A stretch of DNA of 64,000 bases from Corallococcus sp. AS-1-6 (GCF_020037015.1 NZ_JAIQDE010000011.1:124001-188000); one strand, 5' to 3'. Counted from the stretch's first letter, positions 35,101 through 42,790 are shown. Notes: a model not told the origin generated them from the sequence alone. Made by a program: numbers and translations.

Positions 35101-36468
35101 AAGAAGGCCTGCACCGCGCCCAGCGGGTACGTCAGCAGCAGCGACGACTGCAACGACACGAACGCGGCCATGTTCCCGGGCAACCCGGAGGTCTGCGACG
35201 GGCTCGACAACAACTGTGACTACGAGAAGGACGAGAACGTGAAGAACACCGTCTACCGCGACGTGGACGGCGACGGCTTCGGAACCCCGCTCTCCTTCCA
35301 GCTCGTCTGCGACACGCCCGCCGGCTACGTGTCCAACAACCAGGACTGCAACGACAACAACAGCAGCGTCGCCCCGGGCCTCGCCGAGGTCTGTAACGGC
35401 GTGGATGACAACTGCGACGGCGTTGTCGACGAAGGCGTCAAGACCACCTACTACGCCGACCAGGACGGCGATGGCTTCGGGACGACCAACGCGGCCTACG
35501 CCACGGAGGCCTGCTCCGCTCCTCCCGGCTACACGCAGACCCCGGGCGATTGTGACGACCGCCGGAGCGAAGCAAACCCCTCGGGCACGGAGGTCTGCGA
35601 CGGGCTCGACAACAACTGCGACGGTGCCGTGGACGAAGGCGTCCAGCTGACCTGGTACCAGGACTCGGACGGCGATGGCTTCGGCGTCCCCGGCGTGACG
35701 ACCCTGGCCTGCACCAAGCCGGCCGGCTACTCGGCCAACACCACGGACTGCGATGACAGCCGGGGTGACGTCAGCCCGGGCAGCGTGGAGCTGTGCGAAG
35801 CCGTCAGCAGCGCGCAGGTGGACAACGACTGTGACGGGCAGGTGGACGACGCCATCAACGCGCGCACCTGGTACCAGGACGCGGACAACGATGGGTTCGG
35901 GCGCGAAAGCCAGACGGCGCAGGCGTGCGCGGCTCCGGCCGGCTACGTCGACAAGCCGGGCGACTGCGACGACACGCTCGCCAATGTCTATCCGCAGGCT
36001 CCGGAGACCTGTGAGACGACCGGCCCGCAGGTTGACAACAACTGCAACGGCGACCTGAACGACGATCCCAACGCCCCCATCTGGTACGGCGACGGAGACG
36101 GGGACAACTACGCGGGGACCACGTTCCAGCTGCGTTGGTGCACGGACCCCAGCAACCTGACGGACCCGAGCGGCAAGGTCATCGTCCGGGGCCATTACGT
36201 GCCCAGCCTCATCCCCACGGACTGCAATGACAGCAACGCGAGCATCAGCCCCGGACAGACCGAGGTCTGCAACAACATCGACGACAACTGTGACGGCCAG
36301 GTCGATGAAGGGACCCAGACGGCGTTCTATCCGGACGCGGACAACGACGGCTGCGGTTCGAGTGCCTCCGCGCCGCACATGGGCTGTGGGGCGCCAGGCG
36401 CGTGTGGGTTCAACTTCGTCACCAACAACAGTGACAGGGACGATCAGAACGCGTCCATCTGCCTCTAG
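32179..36468 (+). CDS. Lipoprotein with seven FG-GAP repeats and MopE-type metal-binding repeats
   Basis: A 1429-residue surface-type protein. The N-terminus MRLLKWCHAGVLVPTLLLAAC is a lipoprotein signal. Residues about 55-475 hold seven FG-GAP units (for example SLASGDLNGDGLSDLVVGAP, AGVGDVNGDGNPDIAIGAP), enough for one integrin-like seven-bladed propeller with Ca-binding DxNGDG loops. Residues about 475-1429 are some 15 units of WYxDxDGDGFG...GYV...DCxD, of which 11 carry the ExCNGxDDNCDGxxDEG core of the MopE-like putative metal-binding family. The final unit is degenerate (NNSDRDDQNASICL, Cys to Arg). It probably binds Ca and perhaps copper at the cell surface. It lies inside the repeat-bounded region. 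Confidence 0.88.
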   Translation: MRLLKWCHAGVLVPTLLLAACEKPAEGPASAPELKSTRSRLGTGEISLATIAPLDRFSGKAGGRTGMSLASGDLNGDGLSDLVVGAPGPASGTFVSEIYVLRGNTSPDIRTASNLLNGVNAYRAGASIGVGNYTGTSRSDLLVGAPGYSLNRGTTYLLDGTSLSSGTVQLSTARNIAGLSPNDTAGFAVALGDVTGSPDVDLIIGAPNRTTGSGAVYVVKGPINLATVATTLTGAATTITGPAGNAIQAGTSLATADLNGDGATDLIIGSPKHNGTGAVFVFFGPLPQSSTALSITSANLTLLGATANELAGTSVARVPDVDGDGDDELLVGAPGTGSLPGKAYLVYGGSSGTHALTTFPQFVGTAGDLAGTSVAAVGDVDHDGFTDYLVGAPGTASGAGAAYLIHEGPTPFADTQPLSDFYRFSGESAGDGAGTTVAGVGDVNGDGNPDIAIGAPTTGGTTGTVYLLYWRTWYGDADGDGFGDRQQLHEGFFKPTEGAWVENADDCDDSNESINPNALEICNNIDDNCRNGVDLDDPEIVGADIYYTDQDGDGHIQPEDFGEPACSRPDGKIPVEEALGLECSDRNSDDDATTYDGANEVCDTKDNNCDNTIDEGVTADYFRDSDGDTYGDPNDAVAACSPPSGYVTNNTDCDDTRDTVSPAAVEVCNGQDDNCDGSSDTNATWYVDLDGDGFGSDTPYPPITVAACGAVPFGYANNKDDCNDRNASVGGPKVWHPDTDGDGFGDPSQEVKACTQPAGYVANDTDCDDTTNTVTEIHWYPDGDGDGFGSPNGHVSACVGPPAGYVALNTDCNDTNASVAPNQAEVCNGVDDNCSGAADEGVTSTFYRDADGDGFGDLNTTTQACAAPPGYTSDTTDCNDSDATINPQTLWYADTDSDGFGSTTSTMSCVKPDGFVRVNTDCNDNSNTTHPGALEFCNGADDDCNSVIDDSTAVDTVTWYRDGDGDGHGQSFDSKKACTAPSGYVSSSDDCNDTNAAMFPGNPEVCDGLDNNCDYEKDENVKNTVYRDVDGDGFGTPLSFQLVCDTPAGYVSNNQDCNDNNSSVAPGLAEVCNGVDDNCDGVVDEGVKTTYYADQDGDGFGTTNAAYATEACSAPPGYTQTPGDCDDRRSEANPSGTEVCDGLDNNCDGAVDEGVQLTWYQDSDGDGFGVPGVTTLACTKPAGYSANTTDCDDSRGDVSPGSVELCEAVSSAQVDNDCDGQVDDAINARTWYQDADNDGFGRESQTAQACAAPAGYVDKPGDCDDTLANVYPQAPETCETTGPQVDNNCNGDLNDDPNAPIWYGDGDGDNYAGTTFQLRWCTDPSNLTDPSGKVIVRGHYVPSLIPTDCNDSNASISPGQTEVCNNIDDNCDGQVDEGTQTAFYPDADNDGCGSSASAPHMGCGAPGACGFNFVTNNSDRDDQNASICL

Positions 36469-36477
36469 CAGGACCCC

Positions 36478-36541
36478 GCGGCCCGCCTGACCGGGCGGGC
36501 CGCACCCCGTGGAGCCCCGAACGCGGCGTTCGGGGCTCCAC
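36478..36541. terminator. Tandem double hairpin between convergent genes
   Basis: The first hairpin is a perfect 10-bp stem (36478-36487 with 36494-36503, GCGGCCCGCC). The second is a perfect 14-bp stem (36509-36522 with 36528-36541, starting GTGGAGCCCC) with a 5-base loop. They lie between the ends of the MopE-repeat gene and the opposing SBP-fusion gene, so they probably terminate both. Confidence 0.75.
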
Positions 36542-36562
36542 GCCCTGCGCGGCGCCAGGCGC

Positions 36563-38440
36563 TCAGTCGCGGAAGTACCAGAGGTGCGCGCCTCCACCCA
36601 GGTCCCGGGCCTGTGGCTGGCGTTCAAGCAGCAGGGGCGACTGCGCGTGGAGCAGCTCTTCTCCGTTCGGCGCCACCACGCGCGTCAGATGCCACTCCCC
36701 CAGGTCCCGCAGCCGCTCGAACCAGGCCTGATCGTAGGGCATGACCGCGGCCAGGAGTTCCTGCTGCTCCAGCCGCTCGCCCAGCCGATCCAGGTCGGGC
36801 ACCTGGGCCACGGAGACACGGTCCAGACGGGGAGTGCCCCGGAAGTACGCGCGGAAGGCGCGAAGCTCCACGGCGTCCGGGCCCAGCCGCTCCACCACGA
36901 AGGGCCCACTGCCCACGGGCTTGGAACCGAAACCCTGCGGATCCGCCTCGTAGGCCGTCCGCGGCACGATGCCCGCGGACAGCAGCGGCGTCAGCGCGTC
37001 CGGTGCGTCCAGCAGGAACGTCACCTGGCGGCCCTGCAGGGTGACGTCGAGCACGCGCGCGGCCCACGCACGCCAGGGCGACTCCTGCTCGCGCATCCGC
37101 TGGAAGCTGAAGCGGACGTCCTCCGCCGTCACCGGGGTGCCGTCGTGGAAGTGGACATCCCCCCGCAGCGTCGCGGTGACGGCGTAGCGGCGGGTGCCGC
37201 CCACGTCCACCGGCTGCGGCGCGCTCCAGGCCTCGGCGAGGTCCGGCACGGCTTCGCCCTGAGGGCCGTCGCGCCTGCCCAGCCCGCGGAAGACGAGCCC
37301 CATGAGGCTCGAGGACTCCATGGGCCCGGCACGCAGCGGATCCAACCGTGACAGGACGCGGAAGTCCCCCAGCGCCAGCGCCTGCCTCGGCCGGACTCGC
37401 ACCGTGCGGGTGAAGGCGCGCCGTGCGCGGTCCTCCCCTGGCACAGTGCCCTCCGTGTCCGCGACGAAGCGCACCGTGTGCGTTCCCTGACCCAACTGGA
37501 GCTGCCTGCGGATGCTGCTCTCCGCCGAGCGCTGCCCTGGCTCCAGGGGCCCATGGGGGAGCTCCGCAACGGGCGCTCCGTCCACGCTCCATTGCACCTT
37601 GAAGGCGGATGTCGCGAGCGCGCCGGGATTGGCCACCAGCGCCTCCACGTCGAAGGGCTCGTCCGCGAACACCACCTCCGTGCCGATGCGCAGCTCCTCG
37701 ACCAGCAGGTCGGGAACGGTGGACTCCCAGGCGATGACGTTGGAGGGCTGCGCGCCCAGCACCGCGAAGACGAGCCCCGCGCCCCGCGCCTCGGGCGGGA
37801 CCTCCACCGTCACCCGGGAGGAGCTCCAGTCCAGCACCTGCGCCTCGCGCCCGTGGAACATCACCACCGAGCCCGCGGGCCGCACCAGCCCCAGGTTGCC
37901 ACCCTCCAGCACCACGGTGCTTCCCGGGGTGCCTCGCGCCGGCCGGGCGAGCGTGAAGTAGGGCAGGCCTCGCCAGTCGCGCAGCTTCGTTTCGGGGAGG
38001 TCCGTTTTGCGGCTGACCTCCGCCAGCATGGAGGAGGTGCGGGTGTAGCGGAGCAGGTCGTCCACTGAATAGATGCCAATGGCATTGAGTGCGCGGATCT
38101 CCGTCAGGGTGATGCCAGGGAGTTTCGCCAGGGGGCCGTTGGTGGTCGTGTCCTCCATCGGGTGGCGAAGGCCCGCCAGCTGGCTCTCCAGGACCTGGGC
38201 GAAGTCCAGCTTGAGCAGTGTGTCGCTGGTCTGACCGGGGTCCACCGCCCGGAAGAAGAGGCGGCCTTCCAGGTCCCGGCGCAGCGTCACCTCCGCGTCC
38301 AGGGAGATCTTCTTGATGGAGAAGGTCACCTTGCGTGAGTACGACTTGAGCAGGAGCGTGTCCTCTGCCCGGTCTACCTCCGCTGCGATGGCATCCACCA
38401 CGTCGGCGAGCTGCCACTCGATGTTGTCCTGCGCACTCAT
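36563..38440 (-). CDS. Unusual fusion: small N-domain, HhH, IPT, CARDB and SBP_bac_5-like domain
   Basis: A 625-residue protein with no signal peptide. Residues about 6-80 have one amphipathic helix followed by beta strands (LADVVDAIAAEVDRAEDTLL, KVTFSIKKISLDAEVTLRR), resembling trypsin-co-occurring domain 2. Residues 104-135 form a helix-hairpin-helix (LAKLPGITLTEIRALNAIGI). Residues 168-236 are an IPT/TIG-like beta domain; 242-350 a CARDB-like domain (DLLVEELRIGTEVVFADEPF). Residues 360-600 look like the first lobe of a family 5 solute-binding protein (LRGDVHFHDGTPVTAEDVRF, KPVGSGPFVVERLG). Domain calls are by eye. Its start overlaps the stop of the 96-residue gene by four bases. Function unknown. 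Confidence 0.75.
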   Translation of the reverse strand: MSAQDNIEWQLADVVDAIAAEVDRAEDTLLLKSYSRKVTFSIKKISLDAEVTLRRDLEGRLFFRAVDPGQTSDTLLKLDFAQVLESQLAGLRHPMEDTTTNGPLAKLPGITLTEIRALNAIGIYSVDDLLRYTRTSSMLAEVSRKTDLPETKLRDWRGLPYFTLARPARGTPGSTVVLEGGNLGLVRPAGSVVMFHGREAQVLDWSSSRVTVEVPPEARGAGLVFAVLGAQPSNVIAWESTVPDLLVEELRIGTEVVFADEPFDVEALVANPGALATSAFKVQWSVDGAPVAELPHGPLEPGQRSAESSIRRQLQLGQGTHTVRFVADTEGTVPGEDRARRAFTRTVRVRPRQALALGDFRVLSRLDPLRAGPMESSSLMGLVFRGLGRRDGPQGEAVPDLAEAWSAPQPVDVGGTRRYAVTATLRGDVHFHDGTPVTAEDVRFSFQRMREQESPWRAWAARVLDVTLQGRQVTFLLDAPDALTPLLSAGIVPRTAYEADPQGFGSKPVGSGPFVVERLGPDAVELRAFRAYFRGTPRLDRVSVAQVPDLDRLGERLEQQELLAAVMPYDQAWFERLRDLGEWHLTRVVAPNGEELLHAQSPLLLERQPQARDLGGGAHLWYFRD

Positions 38441-38727
38441 GGGCCCTCCGGGGTCGTGCCGACGGACTGGACGCTCAACGTGATGGCCACGCGGCCCACG
38501 CCTGTCACCGCGGGCGAGTCCCGGGTGCTGGGGAGGGTGAGGACGAAGCGCGCGGGTTCCTCCTGCGGATCCGTGCCTGCCTCGCGAAGCCGCAGGTAGG
38601 CCGGGACGTTCAGGTCCACGTCCTTGACCTGGAGCCGGAGCCCGGCCTCCTGGGAGGTCCGGTCGATGGAGTCGGCCAGGTCATCGAAGATGAGGGTGAG
38701 GAGATCACCGAGGGAAATGTCAGCCAT
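38437..38727 (-). CDS. Small protein of the three-gene accessory operon
   Basis: A 96-residue protein with a helix (SLGDLLTLIFDDLADSIDRT) followed by strands (LRLQVKDVDLNVPAYLRL, RFVLTLPST, GRVAITLSVQSVG). This helix-plus-strands layout parallels residues 6-80 of its downstream neighbour, and both resemble the Trypco2-type module, though similarity is only by pattern. No signal peptide or Cys. It starts 72 bp after the 355-residue gene ends and overlaps the next gene (ATGA), so the three are one operon. Confidence 0.7.
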   Translation of the reverse strand: MADISLGDLLTLIFDDLADSIDRTSQEAGLRLQVKDVDLNVPAYLRLREAGTDPQEEPARFVLTLPSTRDSPAVTGVGRVAITLSVQSVGTTPEGP

Positions 38728-38799
38728 GGGAGTGGATAGGCACCGGAGGAGGGGACCGCGGGACTGGCGGCGGGATGCCGCCAGCCCCGCGGTGTGAGG

Positions 38800-39867
38800 T
38801 CAGTTGATGGGGTCATCCACGACGATGGGCGCGAAGGTCTCGGTCCGGAACTGGATGCGGACCTGCCCGATGATCTCTGCGTTCATCGTCACGGCGTCGA
38901 AGGAACTCTCGTTCACGGAACTCACCTGCAGGTTGCTGTAGCTGGCGCCGAAGCTCGTCCTGAACCAGCCGCCGAACCCCACGCGGCCGCTGACGTTCGC
39001 GCTGAAGTTGCTCTGGTCGTAGCGGTTGCGCTGCACGGTCTGCGCGTCGGTGGACGTGACCGTGAAGGTCAGCCGCGAGAGGATCTCTCCGTTGGAGACC
39101 ACGATGCGAGCCATGCCATCCCGGGCCATGGCGCGCAGGTGGGTGATCATCTTGATGGCCAGCATCTCCGCGATGGCGGCGCGGATCAGGTCCACCTGCG
39201 CCGTGGTGAACGACGTGGCGGAAGAGGAAACCTCGTTCGGCGACACGAACTGGAGCGGGACCTTGTTGTCCTTCGTCTCCTCGAGCAGGGCAGTGACGAC
39301 CTGCATGAGGTTCTCATGAGCCGTCGTCGCGGGCGCGCCCGTGGCGGCGTCCGCCGCCGTGTCCTTGAACGTGTAGCCCGTGCGGCAGCTGGTGCCCCCG
39401 AGGCCATCCCCGTAGCGCTGGGACAGGTGCGCGTTGACCTGCGCGGTGGTCACGTGCTCTTCCTGGAACTCGGCCAGCGTCTTCGCCAGATCCGCCACCA
39501 GCTCCGCGTAGGCCTTCATCTGCTTGATGGTGGCCCCGACGATGGCGTCGAAGGTGCCGGTGATGAGCCCCGCGGTGAACTCCACGAAGCCCAGGTTCTG
39601 CACCTGCTTGAGCGCCGCCACGCCGGAGTCCAGCGCCGGCGTGGCCAGGGTGGAGGGGGGGCTCCGGGGCTGGCGCGTGGACAGGTGCTGGATGGCGCCG
39701 TGCACGGCCTCGCCCACCGCCTCTCGCACGCTCATGCGCTGCTTCTCGTCCCGGATGCCAGCGACCGCGTCGTCGATGGTCTTCATCAGGGGGGCCAGGT
39801 CCCGCTCATAGCCAGACGGCTGCGCTGCGCCCGGGCGCTTGCCCCGGGCACGAATGCTCTTTTCCAT
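38800..39867 (-). CDS. Unrecognised 355-residue protein, first gene of the accessory operon
   Basis: The protein starts MEKSIRARGKRPG at 39867, with no signal peptide. Residues 20-140 are helical (MKTIDDAVAGIRDEKQRMSV, FDAIVGATIKQMKAYAELV). The middle has a lone Cys (GTSCRTGYTF, about 161) and helices (VDLIRAAIAEMLAIKMITHL). Residues about 255-350 are beta-rich with an alternating Gly/aromatic pattern (FSANVSGRVGFGGWFRTSFG, AEIIGQVRIQFRTETFAPIV), like an amphipathic hairpin. No family was recognised. It leads the operon with the 96- and 625-residue proteins and is divergent from the SBBP-repeat gene (about 140 bp). Confidence 0.7.
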   Translation of the reverse strand: MEKSIRARGKRPGAAQPSGYERDLAPLMKTIDDAVAGIRDEKQRMSVREAVGEAVHGAIQHLSTRQPRSPPSTLATPALDSGVAALKQVQNLGFVEFTAGLITGTFDAIVGATIKQMKAYAELVADLAKTLAEFQEEHVTTAQVNAHLSQRYGDGLGGTSCRTGYTFKDTAADAATGAPATTAHENLMQVVTALLEETKDNKVPLQFVSPNEVSSSATSFTTAQVDLIRAAIAEMLAIKMITHLRAMARDGMARIVVSNGEILSRLTFTVTSTDAQTVQRNRYDQSNFSANVSGRVGFGGWFRTSFGASYSNLQVSSVNESSFDAVTMNAEIIGQVRIQFRTETFAPIVVDDPIN

Positions 39868-40006
39868 GATGTGCGTCCTCTTGGTGATGGTGCGGTGTCG
39901 CGACGGGCCCGTATGCCCATGGGCTGCGCGCGACGAAGCTCATGATGCAGGAATGGTCTGACATTCACGTTTTGCTGGTATGTGGTCCAAGCATGGGAGG
40001 ATGCGG

Positions 40007-42604
40007 ATGATGCGGAGCGCGAAACTTCGACTGGTATTGGGGCTGTCCTGGCTGGGCGGGGGGGCCGCCGAGGCTCAATCGCCCGAGCACCTGACGCCGC
40101 CTGTCTGGAGCCGGCAGTTGGGAACGACCCGGTACGAGCAGGTGTCTGGCATCGCGGCGTCATTCAATGACGTATTCCTGGCGGGCTACAGCCAGGGACA
40201 GCTCGGGACGGAACCCTCCGCGGGAAGCTCGGACGCCTTCGTGGCGCGCCTGCGTGCCAGCGGCGAGGTCGCCTGGACGCGGCAGTTTGGCTCATCAGCG
40301 AATGAGTACGTCACGGGCGCGGCGGTGCATGACGCCAGTCCCAACGCGGTGGCTGTGTATGCCACGGGCTACACCTCCGCGGCCCTGCCTGGGAATGTCC
40401 TCGTGGGAATGTCCGACGCCTTCCTCGCGAGGTACGACGCGCAAGGAGGGCTGCAATGGCTCCGGCAGTTCGGCACGTCCTCCGGTGACTTCGCCCAGGG
40501 CGTCGCGACCGCGCCGGACGGCAATGTCTATGTGGTGGGGTACACCTCCGCGTCCATGGACGGCCAGGCCTGGGCGGGAGGTCAGGATGCCTTCGTGGTG
40601 AAGTACGACGCGGCGGGGGACCGGCAGTGGTCACGGCTGACGGGGACCAGCAAGAACGACCAGGCCCGGGCCGTGGCCGTGGGGGCGGACGGCAGCGTCT
40701 ACGTCACGGGTTTCACGTTCGGAGGGCTCAATGGCAACGCCAACGCAGGGGGCACCTCCTCCACGACGTCGGATCTCTTCCTCGTGAAGTACGACGCCGC
40801 AGGGCAGCGGCTGTGGACGCGGCAGCTCGGCACGAGCACCCCGGACGTCGCCCAGGCGGTCGCCACGTCCCGCCGCGCTTCAGGCGAGGTCGAAATCTAT
40901 GTCGCTGGACGCACGCAGGGCGGGCTGGATGGCAATGCTTCGCTCGGGAGTCATGACATTGTCGTGGTAAAATACGATGCGTCGGGAAACCGCGTGTGGA
41001 CGCGGCAATTGGGGACGTCTGGAGAAGAGCAGGTGTTTGGGGTCACTTCGGACGGCGGAGGCAATGTCTATGTAACGGGTTCCGTTCCTTCGGACCTCCA
41101 GACAGACGCGCCGCTGGGCAGCAATGACCTGGTGTTGTTCAAGCTGGATGCTGCGGGTGGGCTCCAGGCCCGCCGGCAGCTGGGGTCCACTCCCGCGGGG
41201 GACCCTGCGCGCATCAGCGATGCGGGGCTCGCCGTGGCGGTGGACCCGGGGCGGGGCGTCTATGTCGGCGGCTACACGGAGGGACTGCTCGGGGCGACTC
41301 CTTCAGGGGACAAGGACGCCGTGGTGGTGAAGTACCTGGAAGGCTGCGAGGAAACCTCTCCCGGGCAGTGCGCGTGGGGCTACGGCTGGGGCCGTCAACG
41401 TGCTCCGGATGGATGGGTGCGGCAGCTCGGGTCCACACTGGACGATCATGCGGCGGCCATCGTCGCGACGCAGGATGGCCTCTATACAGTGGGTGAAACC
41501 TACGGCAGCTTCCATGGAGGCGCCCCGCTGGGCGGAGGCGACCTGTTCCTGTCCGCCCACGACACGCAGGGCGGGCTTCGCTGGGTCCGGCAGTTTGGCA
41601 CCGCCGATGATGAATTGATTGGCAGCCTGGCCGCGGACGGCGCGGGCAACCTCTATGTCGCCGGAGGCACCAGTGGTGCCTTCACCGGCCACACCTCGGC
41701 GGGCTTCTTCGATGCATTCCTGGCCAGGTATGACGCCTCGGGGCAGCGGCTCTGGACCTGGCAACTCGGCTCGTCGGAGTTCGATCTGGCCCGCGCGGTG
41801 GCGGCCGCGCCTGGCGGCGGTGTCTACGTCGTGGGCAGTACGTATGGAAACCTCGATGGCAACCTGAGCGCTGGCTACGGTGAGAGTGACTTCTTCATCT
41901 CGAAGGTGGACGCCGCCGGAGGCCGGGAGTGGACGCGCCAACTGGGAACCGCGGGGCCGGATGAAGCCGTGGCCGTAGCGGTGGACTCACTGGGAGGCGT
42001 CTACGTCGCGGGGACGACGTCGGGCGGCATGGGCACGGGAGGTTCGCAAGGGGACACGGACGTCGTGCTCGTGAAGCTCGATGCGGACGGACACGTCCTG
42101 TGGTCCCGCCAGATGGGCTCGCCGGGGCCCGACTCGACCGTGGGCGTGGTGGAGACCTCGGCTGGCATCCTCGTCGCGGGAGGCGCCGGCAGTGGTGGCG
42201 GCGGTCAGCCGTCGCTGGGGGGCAACGACTTCTTCACCGCCCTCGTGACGCCAAGCACCGGGCAGCCCCTCGGCTGGCGGCAGTTCGGCTCGGGGTTCGA
42301 CGAGTACGTGGGAGGGCTCTCCACGGACGGCGCGGGCGGCGCATGGCTCACGGGGAGCACGTTAGGGGCCATGGGAACGCCGCTGGGAGGCCAGGACGCG
42401 GTGTTGATACACCTCTCGGCCCAGGGCCAGCCCCAGCAGGTGCGTCAGCTCGGTACCGTGGATGACGAGCATGCGACGGGCGTCACCGTGGATGCCCAGG
42501 GCCGCGTCTATCTGGTGGGCGAGACATTGGGCGTCTTCGAGGGCCAGGCGTCCTCGGGCTCGTTCGACGTTTTCGTCTTGAAGGATGACGCGCCGCTCGA
42601 CTGA
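40007..42604 (+). CDS. Double SBBP-repeat (beta-propeller) exported protein
   Basis: About 865 residues. Of several in-frame ATGs (39980, 40001, 40007, 40010), 40007 has GGGAGG at the best spacing and gives a signal peptide (AKLRLVLGLSWLGG, ending AEAQ). The rest is 14 SBBP repeats, each with a W(T/S)RQLGT strand, a GxVYVxGYT strand and DAFVxKYDAxG. Seven lie before and seven after an odd linker holding the only two Cys (EGCEETSPGQCAWGYGWGRQ), so two seven-bladed propellers are likely. The stop TGA spans the junction with repeat copy 2: T belongs to the unique side, GA to the repeat. Confidence 0.88.
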   Translation: MMRSAKLRLVLGLSWLGGGAAEAQSPEHLTPPVWSRQLGTTRYEQVSGIAASFNDVFLAGYSQGQLGTEPSAGSSDAFVARLRASGEVAWTRQFGSSANEYVTGAAVHDASPNAVAVYATGYTSAALPGNVLVGMSDAFLARYDAQGGLQWLRQFGTSSGDFAQGVATAPDGNVYVVGYTSASMDGQAWAGGQDAFVVKYDAAGDRQWSRLTGTSKNDQARAVAVGADGSVYVTGFTFGGLNGNANAGGTSSTTSDLFLVKYDAAGQRLWTRQLGTSTPDVAQAVATSRRASGEVEIYVAGRTQGGLDGNASLGSHDIVVVKYDASGNRVWTRQLGTSGEEQVFGVTSDGGGNVYVTGSVPSDLQTDAPLGSNDLVLFKLDAAGGLQARRQLGSTPAGDPARISDAGLAVAVDPGRGVYVGGYTEGLLGATPSGDKDAVVVKYLEGCEETSPGQCAWGYGWGRQRAPDGWVRQLGSTLDDHAAAIVATQDGLYTVGETYGSFHGGAPLGGGDLFLSAHDTQGGLRWVRQFGTADDELIGSLAADGAGNLYVAGGTSGAFTGHTSAGFFDAFLARYDASGQRLWTWQLGSSEFDLARAVAAAPGGGVYVVGSTYGNLDGNLSAGYGESDFFISKVDAAGGREWTRQLGTAGPDEAVAVAVDSLGGVYVAGTTSGGMGTGGSQGDTDVVLVKLDADGHVLWSRQMGSPGPDSTVGVVETSAGILVAGGAGSGGGGQPSLGGNDFFTALVTPSTGQPLGWRQFGSGFDEYVGGLSTDGAGGAWLTGSTLGAMGTPLGGQDAVLIHLSAQGQPQQVRQLGTVDDEHATGVTVDAQGRVYLVGETLGVFEGQASSGSFDVFVLKDDAPLD

Positions 42605-42761
42605 GGCTGCGCGGCAGCGGGCGCTGACGGATTCGCACTCGCCGGCGTTCCTGCGCGTGAAGGGGCCGGACGTGAACCTGCCGCAGTTCCAGCAGGCCTT
42701 CTCCTGCCCCGCGGGCTCGCCGATGGTGGCGCCCGCTGCGAACCGCTGTGAGGTCTGGTAA
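42603..42761 (+). pseudogene. 3' fragment of the M13 metalloprotease gene
   Basis: Fifty-three codons matching the end of the M13 gene (EAARQRALTDSHSPAF to RCEVW and stop) without start, promoter or catalytic part. It is a passenger of the duplication and marks copy 2 as the derived left junction. Confidence 0.92.
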
Positions 42762-42790
42762 GGCTTCGGCCCTACCTGTGGGAGGACGGC

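Noticed and set aside
33590-36468. Regular repeats considered as a CRISPR or DNA satellite array
   Set aside because: The period follows coding repeats of the MopE-like protein in a single open frame; DNA copies are diverged and have no spacer structure.
31766-42602. Island considered as a prophage or transposon
   Set aside because: No integrase, transposase, capsid, terminase or terminal inverted repeats were found; the only boundaries are the large direct repeats.
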